From Stratiolaelaps scimitus (lineage: Eukaryota > Arthropoda > Arachnida > Mesostigmata > Laelapidae): DNA of 64,000 nt. The notes below the pieces were generated by a model. It worked only from the letters and a program-made list of their open reading frames with translations, searched no databases and was not told the DNA's origin. The translations under genes were made by a program, and so were the position numbers. Shown piece by piece: positions 35,041-44,213 of this stretch; position 1 is the first letter of the stretch; each line of letters begins with the position of its first letter. The DNA lies in contig JABWDB010000011.1 of assembly GCA_019614645.1 (NCBI GenBank), forward strand, positions 7,017,501-7,081,500, written 5' to 3'.

Positions 35041-35049
35041 TTTCGCTAG

Positions 35050-35990
35050 CTGTAGGCAAAAGTGAATCGAGGCTACGAATGTTCTGTTCGATACGACGAT
35101 ACAGATTGGTCAGGTGCTCGCCTTGCTCAGGCTTCGTTGACGGGACCGACTGCGCGGGTCGGGGGCCCGCCCGGCGTCGCGAGGGGACGTCTCGGTAGTA
35201 TCGTCTCCGGGGCAAAATGGAAATTTTGCTAATAAAGGCTAGCTAGATTATTCCGTCACCAAAAACGTCTCCCTGACTTATTATCCTATTTGCGTACGCC
35301 TCGTTGTTTTTATTTGTTCAACGTATTGAACGTAGTGAATCAGCGTCAATATATGCGGTCTCCTCCTGAACAGACACTCATAGATTCATCCGCCCCGTGG
35401 ACCGATCACCCTGCTCACTGTGTGCGCCATCGAGCCCGGCTCGTCCCTGACCTCTTCAGCCTCTGGCAAATTTATTCGTCCGCCCTACTAAGAGCCCACA
35501 CCTAGACGCTGCCCCCTTCGAGATATCGACGTGAGACGCGCTCACGAAGAACGCCCTCCCGAACGCTCATCACATAAATCACGACCCGGGCCTAGTGCCG
35601 CATCGATGTTGCGACATCTCGCGCGTGGCGCGATTCATCACTTTGCCGAGACGTCGCTGCGAATCGGTGATACAACACTTTTTCGTGGGGGCGAAGGAGA
35701 TCGCAGGATAGAAGGAACAATCGAGTTTCTGTAAGTGGATACGAGGGACGGTACTTACCTGGAGAGCTGTCATTGGATAGGTCCGACAGAGAAGGAACCT
35801 TCTGAGCAGGGTCGGCCGCTGACAGCGAGTCGGTCAGCGAGAGCTCGCCACGGTGTACGCCGCCATCCTCGCTGCTCGTCGCATTGAGATGGTTGTGAAG
35901 GCCGAGGGCTTTCGGGCGGACTGTGGGAAGCGACAGTTGAAACGTGATATGCTGTAATGTACACGGAAATTAGGGACAATTAGCAATGAC
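35050..35990. other. no gene supported
   Basis: GC-rich unique DNA. Frames at 35290-35505, 35531-35734 and 35770-35979 are short and unrecognised. Confidence 0.4.
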
Positions 35991-36046
35991 CAATTAGCCA
36001 ATTCAGCTGGTTAAGGGCCACCAGGGTCGGCGAAACAAAGCACCCG

Positions 36047-36151
36047 CTAGTCAACTGCGTCTCGTCGTAAGGATACTCTAAGGTAAGGTTTCTCCTCGAG
36101 GATGGCGAGTACAGCTTCGGTGTTTTCGGTTGTATCGTATAAATTACTCAT
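36047..36151 (-). other. 34-codon ATG-to-stop frame, unrecognised
   Basis: A minus-strand ATG at 36151 gives MSNLYDTTENTEAVLAILEE and then KPYLRVSLRRDAVD, ending at TAG (36047-36049). The frame is also open upstream into a TA tract. The composition is protein-like, but the size allows chance. Confidence 0.12.
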
Positions 36152-36884
36152 TGTAATTTCGCAAAATGTCAAGACCACCAAAGCACGATACGCATATCCA
36201 AGTACAAATGACGCTGGTGAGCTTCTTGTGTCCTCTTTGTGTACGACATGCATATCGATATAATATATATATATGCACACAGCTGTACGGAGACCAGTGG
36301 CAATGTATTGCTGATACAGCGAACACACGTTTTGCTGCCACCGAGGTGAAGGCAAAAACTTAAAGGTTTTCTTGTTTTTGTTAAAGGACCTACAGCTCTA
36401 CGAGCTTTTCTAACCAGCGAATCAATTTCGATGATATTGATTTTAGTATACAAACAGAAAAGCGCACACAAAACCAGCGTCTCGTCGAAGCATAAAATCG
36501 TTACGTTCTCGGCGATTTGAGAATGAGCTCGCGGCTGGATGGGCAGCATATGCCAGCTTGCTGTGCTGTTTCATAAAATGTTTTGCGGGAGGCGACACTG
36601 CACTTTAGGTTGTGTGTATTTAAGAAATGAACACAATAAAATATATGTATACGAATGTGTACTACAACAGGCAACAATGACTGCATAACTATATAAAATA
36701 ATAGTACTAATTTTATTTAATTAGTAAAAGTGGACGACAATTGTACCATCCGCTGAACGTGAAACGCATCTAAGAACACCCTCCTCTAAATGTATATAAT
36801 AATTCTCCAATATAATATCTAGAACAAGGAGCCCCCCCGCCCCCACTTCTCACACAGCCGATAAGCGGGTGCCGAAAATAGCAC

Positions 36885-37100
36885 TTGCATTGCCTCTTTG
36901 GATATCCAAGAAAAATGTTTGCATTAATAAATTCGCTTCCACGTGTTTCTTCTCCGGTTTCCGACGAGAACCTAATTATCCTAATATCTGTGGAAACTGC
37001 ACTGATTGTATCCCCGGTCCACCCAACGCTTCGAAGGCTACCTGGTCCTAAAATAGTGCTTGTCGATTTTATTTCTATGAAACAATTGTCGAATAAATGA
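36885..37100 (+). other. 71-codon open frame, unrecognised
   Basis: The plus frame has no ATG at its open edge and ends KIVLVDFISMKQLSNK followed by TGA. A longer minus frame (36770-37114) covers the same DNA. Low-complexity filtering would not remove either. No motif is known to me. Confidence 0.12.
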
Positions 37101-37929
37101 AGGAAAATACACATTTATACAAGTAATAACGAATTACAAAATAAATATACATATATTATGCAATACTATGCATGTACATGAATATTCATATGTTCCCGCT
37201 CATGGGGGCAGACATTCAGCGCCATGTCAACACAAAACAATGCGCTGATAAATGTACGAGACGGCTGGCATGTGCCGTAGCCGGCAGATCGTCCACCGCG
37301 CTCGAACGAGCAAAACACGCCCCTCTGGTTTGTGCTCTCTAACTGCGCCTTAGGTTAAACCTTGCCCCTGATTAGGCATGTCTTCCGCCTGCAACCCGAC
37401 GTCCCGTACGATACTTTCGCTAATTCCATCCTCCCAGGGTGCTGGTGTCCCCAAGAGCACTCAGCCATTAACCGGGCGTACATATGTTCCTGGCTTGTGT
37501 TACGATCTGGCGCCTACTTGGTCGTCGGCCATAGTTAGTATTAAGTACAATAGGCAGTGAATGTGCTGGCTGTGACTCACCACATGGTGGTGAATGTGTG
37601 TGGTGAATGTTGGCTGAGAATCAGCCCGACAACTTGAGAGTACTTTAGAATGTGGTGACTGCGCGTTGCTGCTCTGCCCATTCCTCAAGGAACTAACCCT
37701 CTGAGTTTTTTGCACTTATCTATATATATATGGAAAAACATGCTTGATATTGACGATGAGCTATTTTTCAGCTGACTATATTGCGCTATGATGGAGGCTC
37801 TTTCGAATCGATTAGCTGCATCTAGGGATCACAGCCCTATGAAGACTCGTATCATCAACTCAACAGAATCGTATTGGCATTTATAGAGAATATCGGTTTC
37901 ATAGTATTATATATCTTCCCAAGAAAACA

Positions 37930-37958
37930 AAATATATACATATATATATATATATATA
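37930..37958. repeat. (TA)n microsatellite
   Basis: TACATATATA followed by about 9 TA units, directly left of repeat family E. Confidence 0.9.
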
Positions 37959-37974
37959 AGAATTAGTGACGCAG

Positions 37975-38075
37975 TTGGGGACGGGGTGTCAGGGTGCCGA
38001 GAACGTCATCCCCGTTACCATTGACTCTCTGTCCCACAGCGAGAAAGAGGGCGCTGCTGAAGGAACAATCCTGTG
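37975..38075. repeat. dispersed repeat family E, copy 1
   Basis: The segment CATTGACTCTCTGTCCCACA, GCGAGAAAGAGG and CGCTGCTGAAGGAACAATCC aligns with 40735-40832 (CATTGCCTCTCTGCCTCACA, GCGAGGAGCAGG, CGTTGCAGAAGGATAGATCC). Flanking frames on both strands (37994-38245 plus, 38015-38221 minus) are non-repetitive, and one could be a decayed element ORF. The second copy has stops in the matching frame. Confidence 0.6.
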
Positions 38076-38705
38076 TCCTTGTCCAAGTTGGCGAAGACCA
38101 TCCTGTGGTGAACCTCCTGGAGGAGGCTGGCAGTGAGGGGATCGACCACATTTATCGTATCCCTAATATGTTTCTTCTTGGACAAGAGGTTCGAAGGCGA
38201 AAATCCATCATGGACGAACATCGGGACTCACTGATTCCGCGGTAGTCTGAGAATCCTACTCACAAAATGCCGCGGATTTCTTAAGGACTTTGGCCTCGTT
38301 TACGACCAAACTACTACCACTTTGAACGGCAGCTATCCACGATATTCTACGCGCACTGTGAAAGTTAGTCATTATGTCACAGCATATACCACAAGCGATT
38401 TACAACCGAAAAAAAAACACCGAACCTCTGCGTATGATCCCCTCCTCACACGAAGGGACCTACAACGCACCCATATACGCGTCCCAGCCAGCAGTACTTC
38501 TCTCGTAAAATGCAAATAAATAAATAAATAAATATGTCTGCCCATGATTGACCTGCCGACACCCGAGTTATAGCAAATGACAGAAAGAGTTCACTGATAG
38601 AAACAGCCAACGTTTCAAAGGGCGAATGACTCAGTGAAGCAATAAGGTGATTGCTCACCGCATCTGGCGGCCGATCCCTGCGCTCTGCGACCGCGAACGT
38701 GTCCA

Positions 38706-38992
38706 GCCATCCATCAATCAATCTAGCTAGTTATCCATCCATCAATCAATCTAGCTATCCATCCATTAATCAATCAATCTAGCTAGCTATCCATTAATCA
38801 ATCAATCTAGCTAGTTATCCATCCATCAATCAATCTAGCTAGCTATCCATTAATCAATCAATCTAGCTATCCATCCATCAATCAATCTAGCTAGTTATTC
38901 ATCCATCAATCAATCTAGCTAGTTATCCATCCATTAATTTAGCTAGCTATCCATCCATCAGTCAATTAAATCTATACGTCCATCAATCCACT
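38706..38992. repeat. minisatellite, about 24-30 bp unit
   Basis: Around ten copies of a unit like ATCCATCAATCAATCTAGCT plus AGTT, with TTAATCAATCAATC and AGCTAGCT variants alternating. The units themselves are built from CATC, AATC and CTAG tetramers, which suggests growth from a simple repeat. The left edge abuts unique GC-rich DNA. Confidence 0.9.
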
Positions 38993-39042
38993 GCGGCCGC
39001 CATCGTCGTCACCATTACCGCTGACATGTTCGGTGCACGTAC

Positions 39043-39722
39043 GTGCGTATCTACCCCAGTGAATATTCGTGCCACACCCGACGTCGACGACCAGGGTACC
39101 CATTTGCAACGACACATGTTTTTCCCATAACGGCAAATGCTTTCGCGTCGCTATTGTATATTACAGGCGTGTTTGTGTGGCTGGCCACGCTCGCCAACGA
39201 CGACGCAACCGAGATCAGAACAGTCAGTTTGTCAGCCCCAGGGTGACTTGGGTGGCCACCTGGTCCGCCCATTGCATTCGGTCGATGTCTACCGCTGCTC
39301 GATTCCCTCGAACCGCCGAGCGAGGACGACTGGCGCTGACCGGTCAGCGGTCTGGCGGCCTCGTCGATGCCGGCTCGCCTTCGCCCTCAACGGGCTTGCC
39401 ACCCGAAGGGGACGATCATTGGCTGAGGCTGATACTCGTGGCTGATACGCCGATCTCTGATCTCTATTTTTCCAAATGGCGACTTCCTCATCAGTGGCAA
39501 TCAGATCCAATCGAGAGTAGCAGCTGCCACCGTCGCCGCCGCCGCCGATCATACTCGCAGCGCAGATCATCTCCAGAGCACTGCCAGGTAGAAATACGTA
39601 GTAATGCCCGGCCACCACGGCACAACAACAGCGATTACGGGTACCACTACTACGATCACTGTTACTACGGACTTCATAGTCGGATCATAGAGACGATCCA
39701 TTCTGAGCACGAGACAGGCTAA
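39043..39722 (+). other. overlapping open frames, unrecognised
   Basis: Two plus-strand frames overlap: 39043-39246 (67 codons, with a hydrophobic stretch ITANAFASLLYITGVFVWLA) and 39069-39722 (217 codons, Arg/Ser/His-rich, ending in a Tyr/His-rich segment). Neither has a domain I recognise. CCG-type repeats at 39529-39547 contribute an Arg run. Chance frames in GC-rich DNA are the simplest explanation. Confidence 0.15.
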
Positions 39723-39884
39723 GAGCTGTGCTCAACATGGTGTTACCTATTGCTGCAGACGGCGGCGGCGGCAGCTCCTGCAGGCCGCCGGGTGTCGCCT
39801 AGTGACTGCACTTGTTCGGGTCAGCCACGACGGCGGTTCGGCGAGACTCGCAGTCGTCTCTCCCATTATGCTGTGAGTGGCACG

Positions 39885-39917
<33 letters not shown>

Positions 39918-39919
<2 letters not shown>

Positions 39920-39977
39920 CCATATCAGACGCACACAAATATATATATATATATATTTGTGTGCGTCTGATATGGAT
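39918..39977. repeat. 60-bp perfect palindrome around (TA)n
   Basis: The left arm CCATATCAGACGCACACAAA and right arm TTTGTGTGCGTCTGATATGG are exact reverse complements. They flank about 18 bp of TA, giving a continuous 30-bp perfect stem. A separate TA tract lies immediately left (39885-39910). Confidence 0.95.
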
Positions 39978-40399
39978 GTACCTTTTTGCTTTGATTAGAG
40001 AACGGATTAGACGTGCCCGCGGGCTCGGTGGAAGTGATCGATGCGAGTTGAAGCTGCGTCGGCCTCCAGATACCGCATGTCGATCCTGCGGTGACCGCAC
40101 AAGACCGTCAGATTAGTAGATGGCAGTTCAATTTGAATCGTGATCGTTGGCAGGACCAAACACTATTTGACTTCATAGAAATGGTGAAATGACATGAAAA
40201 AAAAGCGAGTTTAGCAGCAAATAAAATTCGACACTTCCTCTTTAGCGGCTGAACCAGCGAGATGTGTAAGAACGCTTGCGATTCTCAGTGGGACCGTCAA
40301 CTGATTTCGGCTCTCAGGGCAACCTGCGCCCGTTTCGACTCTTCGACAAAGTGAACTATACCCATTCACTTAAGCATCATCAGCTACAAACGAAATTCC

Positions 40400-40672
40400 T
40401 CATAGTAATACCTAAAGGTTAAGAGCTGAGGCCTGTCAGATAGGGGAACAGCTGAGGGTCAGCTCGAAAACAAAAAAAAAAGCTACAAACGAAATTGATA
40501 GTCCCGGTCAGTGTCCCAAGTCAAAATCGGTTATGGGTTTAATCAGTAAGGGTCTGACACTCCCAGGCAAATTCCTTAGTGTGAGGCCTGGTGCCCGTAC
40601 AGGATTTACCTTAAACTTCTTGAAAAAAATCTTCAAACTATATTGAATGATTTCATTGTACTGGAGGATATT
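40400..40672 (-). repeat. dispersed repeat family B, copy 2
   Basis: The reverse complement reads AAGTTTAAGGTAAATCCTGT, CACCAGGCCTCACACTAAGG, CAGACCCTTACTGATTAAAC, CCGATTTTGACTTGGGACAC, and ends with AGCTGACCCTCAGCTGTTCC. A G11 run lies beyond it at 40720-40730. Confidence 0.7.
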
Positions 40673-40734
40673 TATTTAAACATACAATAATTAGGAATTA
40701 TTTCTAGGGATTACTGGGTGGGGGGGGGGGATTA

Positions 40735-40832
40735 GCTGGGACGGGGGCTGAGGCCGACATCGTCTCGAGGAAAGCGATGGCATTGCCTCTCTGCCTCACA
40801 GCGAGGAGCAGGCGTTGCAGAAGGATAGATCC
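40735..40832. repeat. dispersed repeat family E, copy 2
   Basis: It matches 37975-38075 over about 95 bp. It lies next to a family-B copy; the first copy does not, so the pairing is incidental. Confidence 0.55.
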
Positions 40833-40958
40833 AGAAGTAGATGTATTTCGAATACATATCTAGGTTTTGCAGTTAATCGAGGTAAACATTCAAAATTCGA
40901 TAATTACAGCATAATTAGGAACGAAATAGAAAGGAAAATACAAAGTATCAGTAGAAGA

Positions 40959-40960
<2 letters not shown>

Positions 40961-41019
<59 letters not shown>
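40961..41019. repeat. 59-bp (TA)n microsatellite
   Basis: The longest uninterrupted TA tract in the window. The 118-codon frame at 40815-41171 runs through it and is an artefact. Confidence 0.95.
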
Positions 41020-41022
<3 letters not shown>

Positions 41023-41384
41023 TATTAATGAGCGTCCTGCAGCGGTTCCGCGTTGGAACCGTTCAATTCGGTTCACAGCTATCCGAAGCCGAATTTCGTG
41101 TCATTTGTGTCATTGCAAAGCTCGGTTACACATATATCCATCCGTTTAGCGATGAAATTCTACGAAATTGAGTAAAATTCACCCAGTATTTTGTAATTAC
41201 CACTTGTTTTCTAGCAGAGGTCGGAACAAGCACAGATATGCCATAACCTTCGATCGAGACCAACTGACTGACCAAGTGCCAGCGCCGTTCCTTGGGACAC
41301 AACGTTTAGTTCATTAAGAATACGAAACTTGCCTTGACCGGCTGCAATCAAGGCTCATCAACTTATTTTACGATTAATGTAATC

Positions 41385-41465
41385 TGCTGGTAGGCAGATT
41401 GCATATGACTGTCAACAACATGTGGAGATGATGTGGACAGTCATATGCGAATCTGTTGAGTGGCA
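41385..41465. ncRNA. pre-miRNA-like imperfect hairpin
   Basis: The inner stem is CAGATTGCATATGACTGTC (41395-41413) and GACAGTCATATGCGAATCTG (41436-41455), with one bulged C and a 22-nt loop. The outer part (41385-41394 with 41456-41465) pairs through GU wobbles and small mismatches. About 80 nt overall, near 27-29 pairs, single hairpin: the size and shape of a metazoan miRNA precursor. It matches no conserved miRNA seed I know. It could equally be a fragment of a foldback transposon. The strand is undetermined. Confidence 0.3.
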
Positions 41466-41689
41466 TTCGGCCATCGCGAGCGCGCACTTGCTGGGCTCGC
41501 ATGATGAACGATTGATCATTGCGACTAATTATAGGATTCGAGTAATTCGAGCGGACTTATGCATATTATATATATATATATATATATATACATGATGTTC
41601 CCTGAGAATTAAAGGTTAAGAGCTGAGGCCTGTCACATAGGGGAACAGCTGAGAGTCAGCTCGAAAAACTGTGGTGAGAATTGTATATA

Positions 41690-41758
41690 TATATATAATA
41701 GAATATTCAATACATTTACCTTAAACTTCTTGAAAAAAAATCAATATCCTTTTATATC

Positions 41759-41811
<53 letters not shown>

Positions 41812-41910
41812 CCTTAAATATCCTCCAGTACAATGAAATCATTCAATATCGTTTGAGGATTTTTTTCAAGAAGTTTAAGGTAAATGTATTGAATATTCTA
41901 TTATATATAT
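41690..41910. repeat. large inverted repeat centred on (TA)n
   Basis: The left arm 41690-41741 (AATAGAATATTCAATACATT, TACCTTAAACTTCTTG) is the reverse complement of 41859-41910 (CAAGAAGTTTAAGGTA, AATGTATTGAATATTCTATT), with about 50 bp nearly identical. (TA)n at 41762-41809 sits between. The right side 41815-41885 is also the reverse complement of 40603-40672, so it carries a piece of family B. Another family-B tail fragment lies at 41606-41670. Confidence 0.85.
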
Positions 41911-42099
41911 ATATATATATATACAATCTCTCTCTCCCCCTCTCTCTCTAGCTAGGTTTAACTTTGCCTGAATTATGCAGTAATTATTAAGATCAGTAAA
42001 GCGTTCGACTTGGCTGTTAGTTAAACTCGAAAAAAAAGAAACATAGTACAAGCACTAGCTAAATCATGATCGTTACATCATAATTAATCATCCACATAA

Positions 42100-42325
42100 A
42101 AATTGGCACGAAGGGCAATCAGCAGCTTGCCGCGGGGGGGAGGGGTCTCGATCGTCAACCTGTCTCAATCAATTGTACGACAAATCTCGGACGTCCATTT
42201 ACCCCCTCCGCAATCCATAACATCCCTTGTTATAATAATCATATAATCACCTGTAATTACCATGTACCACCCCCTTCTGGTTAATAAAGATGTCTGGATT
42301 GTGTTGTATTGAAGGAACAGACAGA
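42100..42325 (+). other. possible retroposon 3' UTR
   Basis: Unique AT-rich sequence ends with GGTTAATAAAGATGTCTGGA then TTGTGTTGTATTG. An AATAAA signal followed by a TTGT-type tail resembles the tails at 35021-35038. The body is not recognised. Confidence 0.3.
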
Positions 42326-42649
42326 TTGTATATATATATTTGATTCAAATTTTTATGAAACTCTACTAGATGATTAATCTGCGACGATAATTTTCGGATA
42401 AGCAACAAATTCGATAGATTTTTTTTGTTGTTGGGCGGACACCGCTCGGACGCACACGGAAAGCTAGGCAGGGTGACACGTAAGTCTATTAGAGAGTCCA
42501 GTTGCCGCGTTCTTGGCCGCCGCCAGCCTGCCAGGCCATGTAGAGCGCTCTCCCTTGGGAGATTCGGTCGCTTTCCTCGGCGAAAAAGGTTTTTTGCCAG
42601 GGAGGTGTGGAGCGCAATAAGAAAATGGATGGTATTGTGCCTAGTGAAG

Positions 42650-42725
42650 TGTCCTATGGAGCTTTATGCCAAAAGCAGTTGTACCGTGGACGTTAAATGA
42701 GTTAGGTAAAGGTTAGGTTAGGCTG
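42650..42725 (+). repeat. SINE family A fragment followed by TTAGG-type units
   Basis: GTCCTATGGAGCTTTATGCC, AAAAGCAGTTGTACCGTGGA and CGTTAAAT match the 3' half of family A. TTAGG, AAAGG and TTAGGTTAGG follow directly (42702-42722), like the arthropod telomere repeat but only two or three units long. Confidence 0.6.
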
Positions 42726-43285
42726 TGGGTAAGCCCGGGGAATTTCTACATTTATTGTGTCTAGTGCTGAACATTGAACAGGGAACGTATGATAAGTAGA
42801 ACGTATATGTCTTTTTTTCATCTATTATACATTGTGTTGTGTACATTTAACATGAGCATATATACACCGCCCATACGCCAACGATGCTCTTTATAACTAC
42901 TCTTACTCTTATTTACACATTTTTTTTTCTATGGAAACTTAAGCATTTGATCAAGATTGCACCCCCGGAAATCAATCTCAACTCATATCATATAATATCA
43001 CCGTTTCAATTGCGAACAGCAGCACTAACCTGTCTCGTATAATAGTCTACGTAGTTATTATTATCCCTTATCGTTATTATTATTATTATCACTATTATTA
43101 TTATTATTACTACTAGTATCATCTCAAGGGGAGTCTCTCCGTATTCTGATTGTTTCTGGCTTTACGTCATCGCCATCTTCAAAAACAACTCACACCAGTA
43201 TGTACTACGAATTCAGCTAAAACAAATCCTAATCACCGAACGATTTGTCGAACTCCGAACGTCTAGACATCATCATTCACTCAGC
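42726..43285. other. AT-rich, no gene; (ATT)n array
   Basis: It holds an (ATT)n array at 43065-43110 and otherwise unique AT-rich DNA. No open frame is of note. Confidence 0.6.
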
Positions 43286-43527
43286 GTGGTCGACATTTTC
43301 CAAACATTCAGCACTAAAATCGATGTCGACAAAACGAGACGACCGCGCTTGACTTCGTCAGGCAACTTTCACTCGGACTTTCCACAGAGCTCGGCGTCAT
43401 TTTTCTCATGTCGTATCTCACTCAACCAATTATTAGTTGTTTCCGATGTCATCAGATATCAACGGCTTAATACAGCGCCCGCCGGCTCTCCGCTCCGCGC
43501 GCCCGTTGGCGATGTTGTTGTTTTTGA

Positions 43528-43528
43528 A

Positions 43529-43559
<31 letters not shown>

Positions 43560-43612
43560 CTGTCGTTGTCGTCGTCATTGTTGTTGTTGTCGTCGTCGTC
43601 GTCCCCGCCGCA
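43528..43612. repeat. (CTG)n and (GTC/GTT)n arrays
   Basis: Nine CTG units at 43528-43556, then GTC/GTT units to 43610. The plus frame 43286-43717 gains its Ala9 and Val runs from them, and a minus frame gains Thr runs. (CCG)n follows at 43889-43914 within the same CpG-rich island. Confidence 0.9.
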
Positions 43613-44081
43613 ATTCTTATGTCATCTGATCGAACCAAATCTGTCATCGGCCAATTGACCAGTTCCACCGCTGCCGAAGCCGCCGCCGCCGACGCGGTTG
43701 ACGTCGACGCACGATGACAGCAGTGGAGCCAGCCCCGCCAGCAACAACTGAAGGGAAAACATCAGTAGTGACCGTATGCCGCGCGGAAAAGCGCAGCACC
43801 AGGCAGGCAAACAGCGTCAACGGCAGCGAAAGACGCTGGACGCGGGCTTGCGGGCGATGTTTTTGTTTTCTGTGGATTTTGTTTTCTGCCGCCGCCGCCG
43901 CCGCCACGCCGCCATTTCTGCTTCTGCTCTATGCGGTTTAATCGGGGATTTTCGTCTGGCGGTGCGCGCCGTCGACAGCAATGGATGTCGCGCGTATGTG
44001 AGCGCGTTCGTAACTATGTATTCCTGTGTGCGTCTCGACGTTGATGTGTCCCTAGACGTGTGCGCTCGGGAGCGAACATGA

Positions 44082-44213
44082 CTGCCCGTCAAATGTGATG
44101 ACGGCGGTGGTGACGGCGGTGGTGGCGGCGTCGACAGCGACGACGACGACGATCCGTTTGCCTGCTACAAATGCGGCTCGCTAGGCCACTCTGTGCAACG
44201 TTGCAGCACTTGA
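44082..44213 (+). CDS. CCHC zinc-knuckle coding fragment
   Basis: A plus-strand frame opens after a TGA (44079-44081). It encodes a Gly/Asp-rich stretch ending DDDDDPFA, then CYKCGSLGHSVQRC (44163-44204), then Ser-Thr and a TGA stop at 44211-44213. The motif is a complete C-x2-C-x4-H-x4-C zinc knuckle with the aromatic after Cys1, Gly after Cys2 and Gly before His. Such knuckles bind single-stranded nucleic acid in cellular RNA-binding proteins and in retrotransposon Gag. There is no ATG in frame. The only AG in the open interval (44136-44137) has no pyrimidine tract, so a last exon is possible but weakly supported. The frame upstream of the TGA (43776-44081) is open too, but not Gag-like. 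It could be a host exon or a decayed Gag end. Confidence 0.4.
   Translation: MPVKCDDGGGDGGGGGVDSDDDDDPFACYKCGSLGHSVQRCST

Noticed and set aside
36770..37114. 114-codon minus frame as a gene
   Set aside because: The opposite strand has equally good frames over the same bases, and no motif or splice pair favours it.
38706..38992. CRISPR array
   Set aside because: The units are contiguous tandem repeats without unique spacers, in eukaryotic DNA.
39069..39722. 217-codon frame taken as a full gene
   Set aside because: It has no ATG at the open edge, Arg/His/Tyr-biased composition and no domain, so it is kept only as an unrecognised frame.
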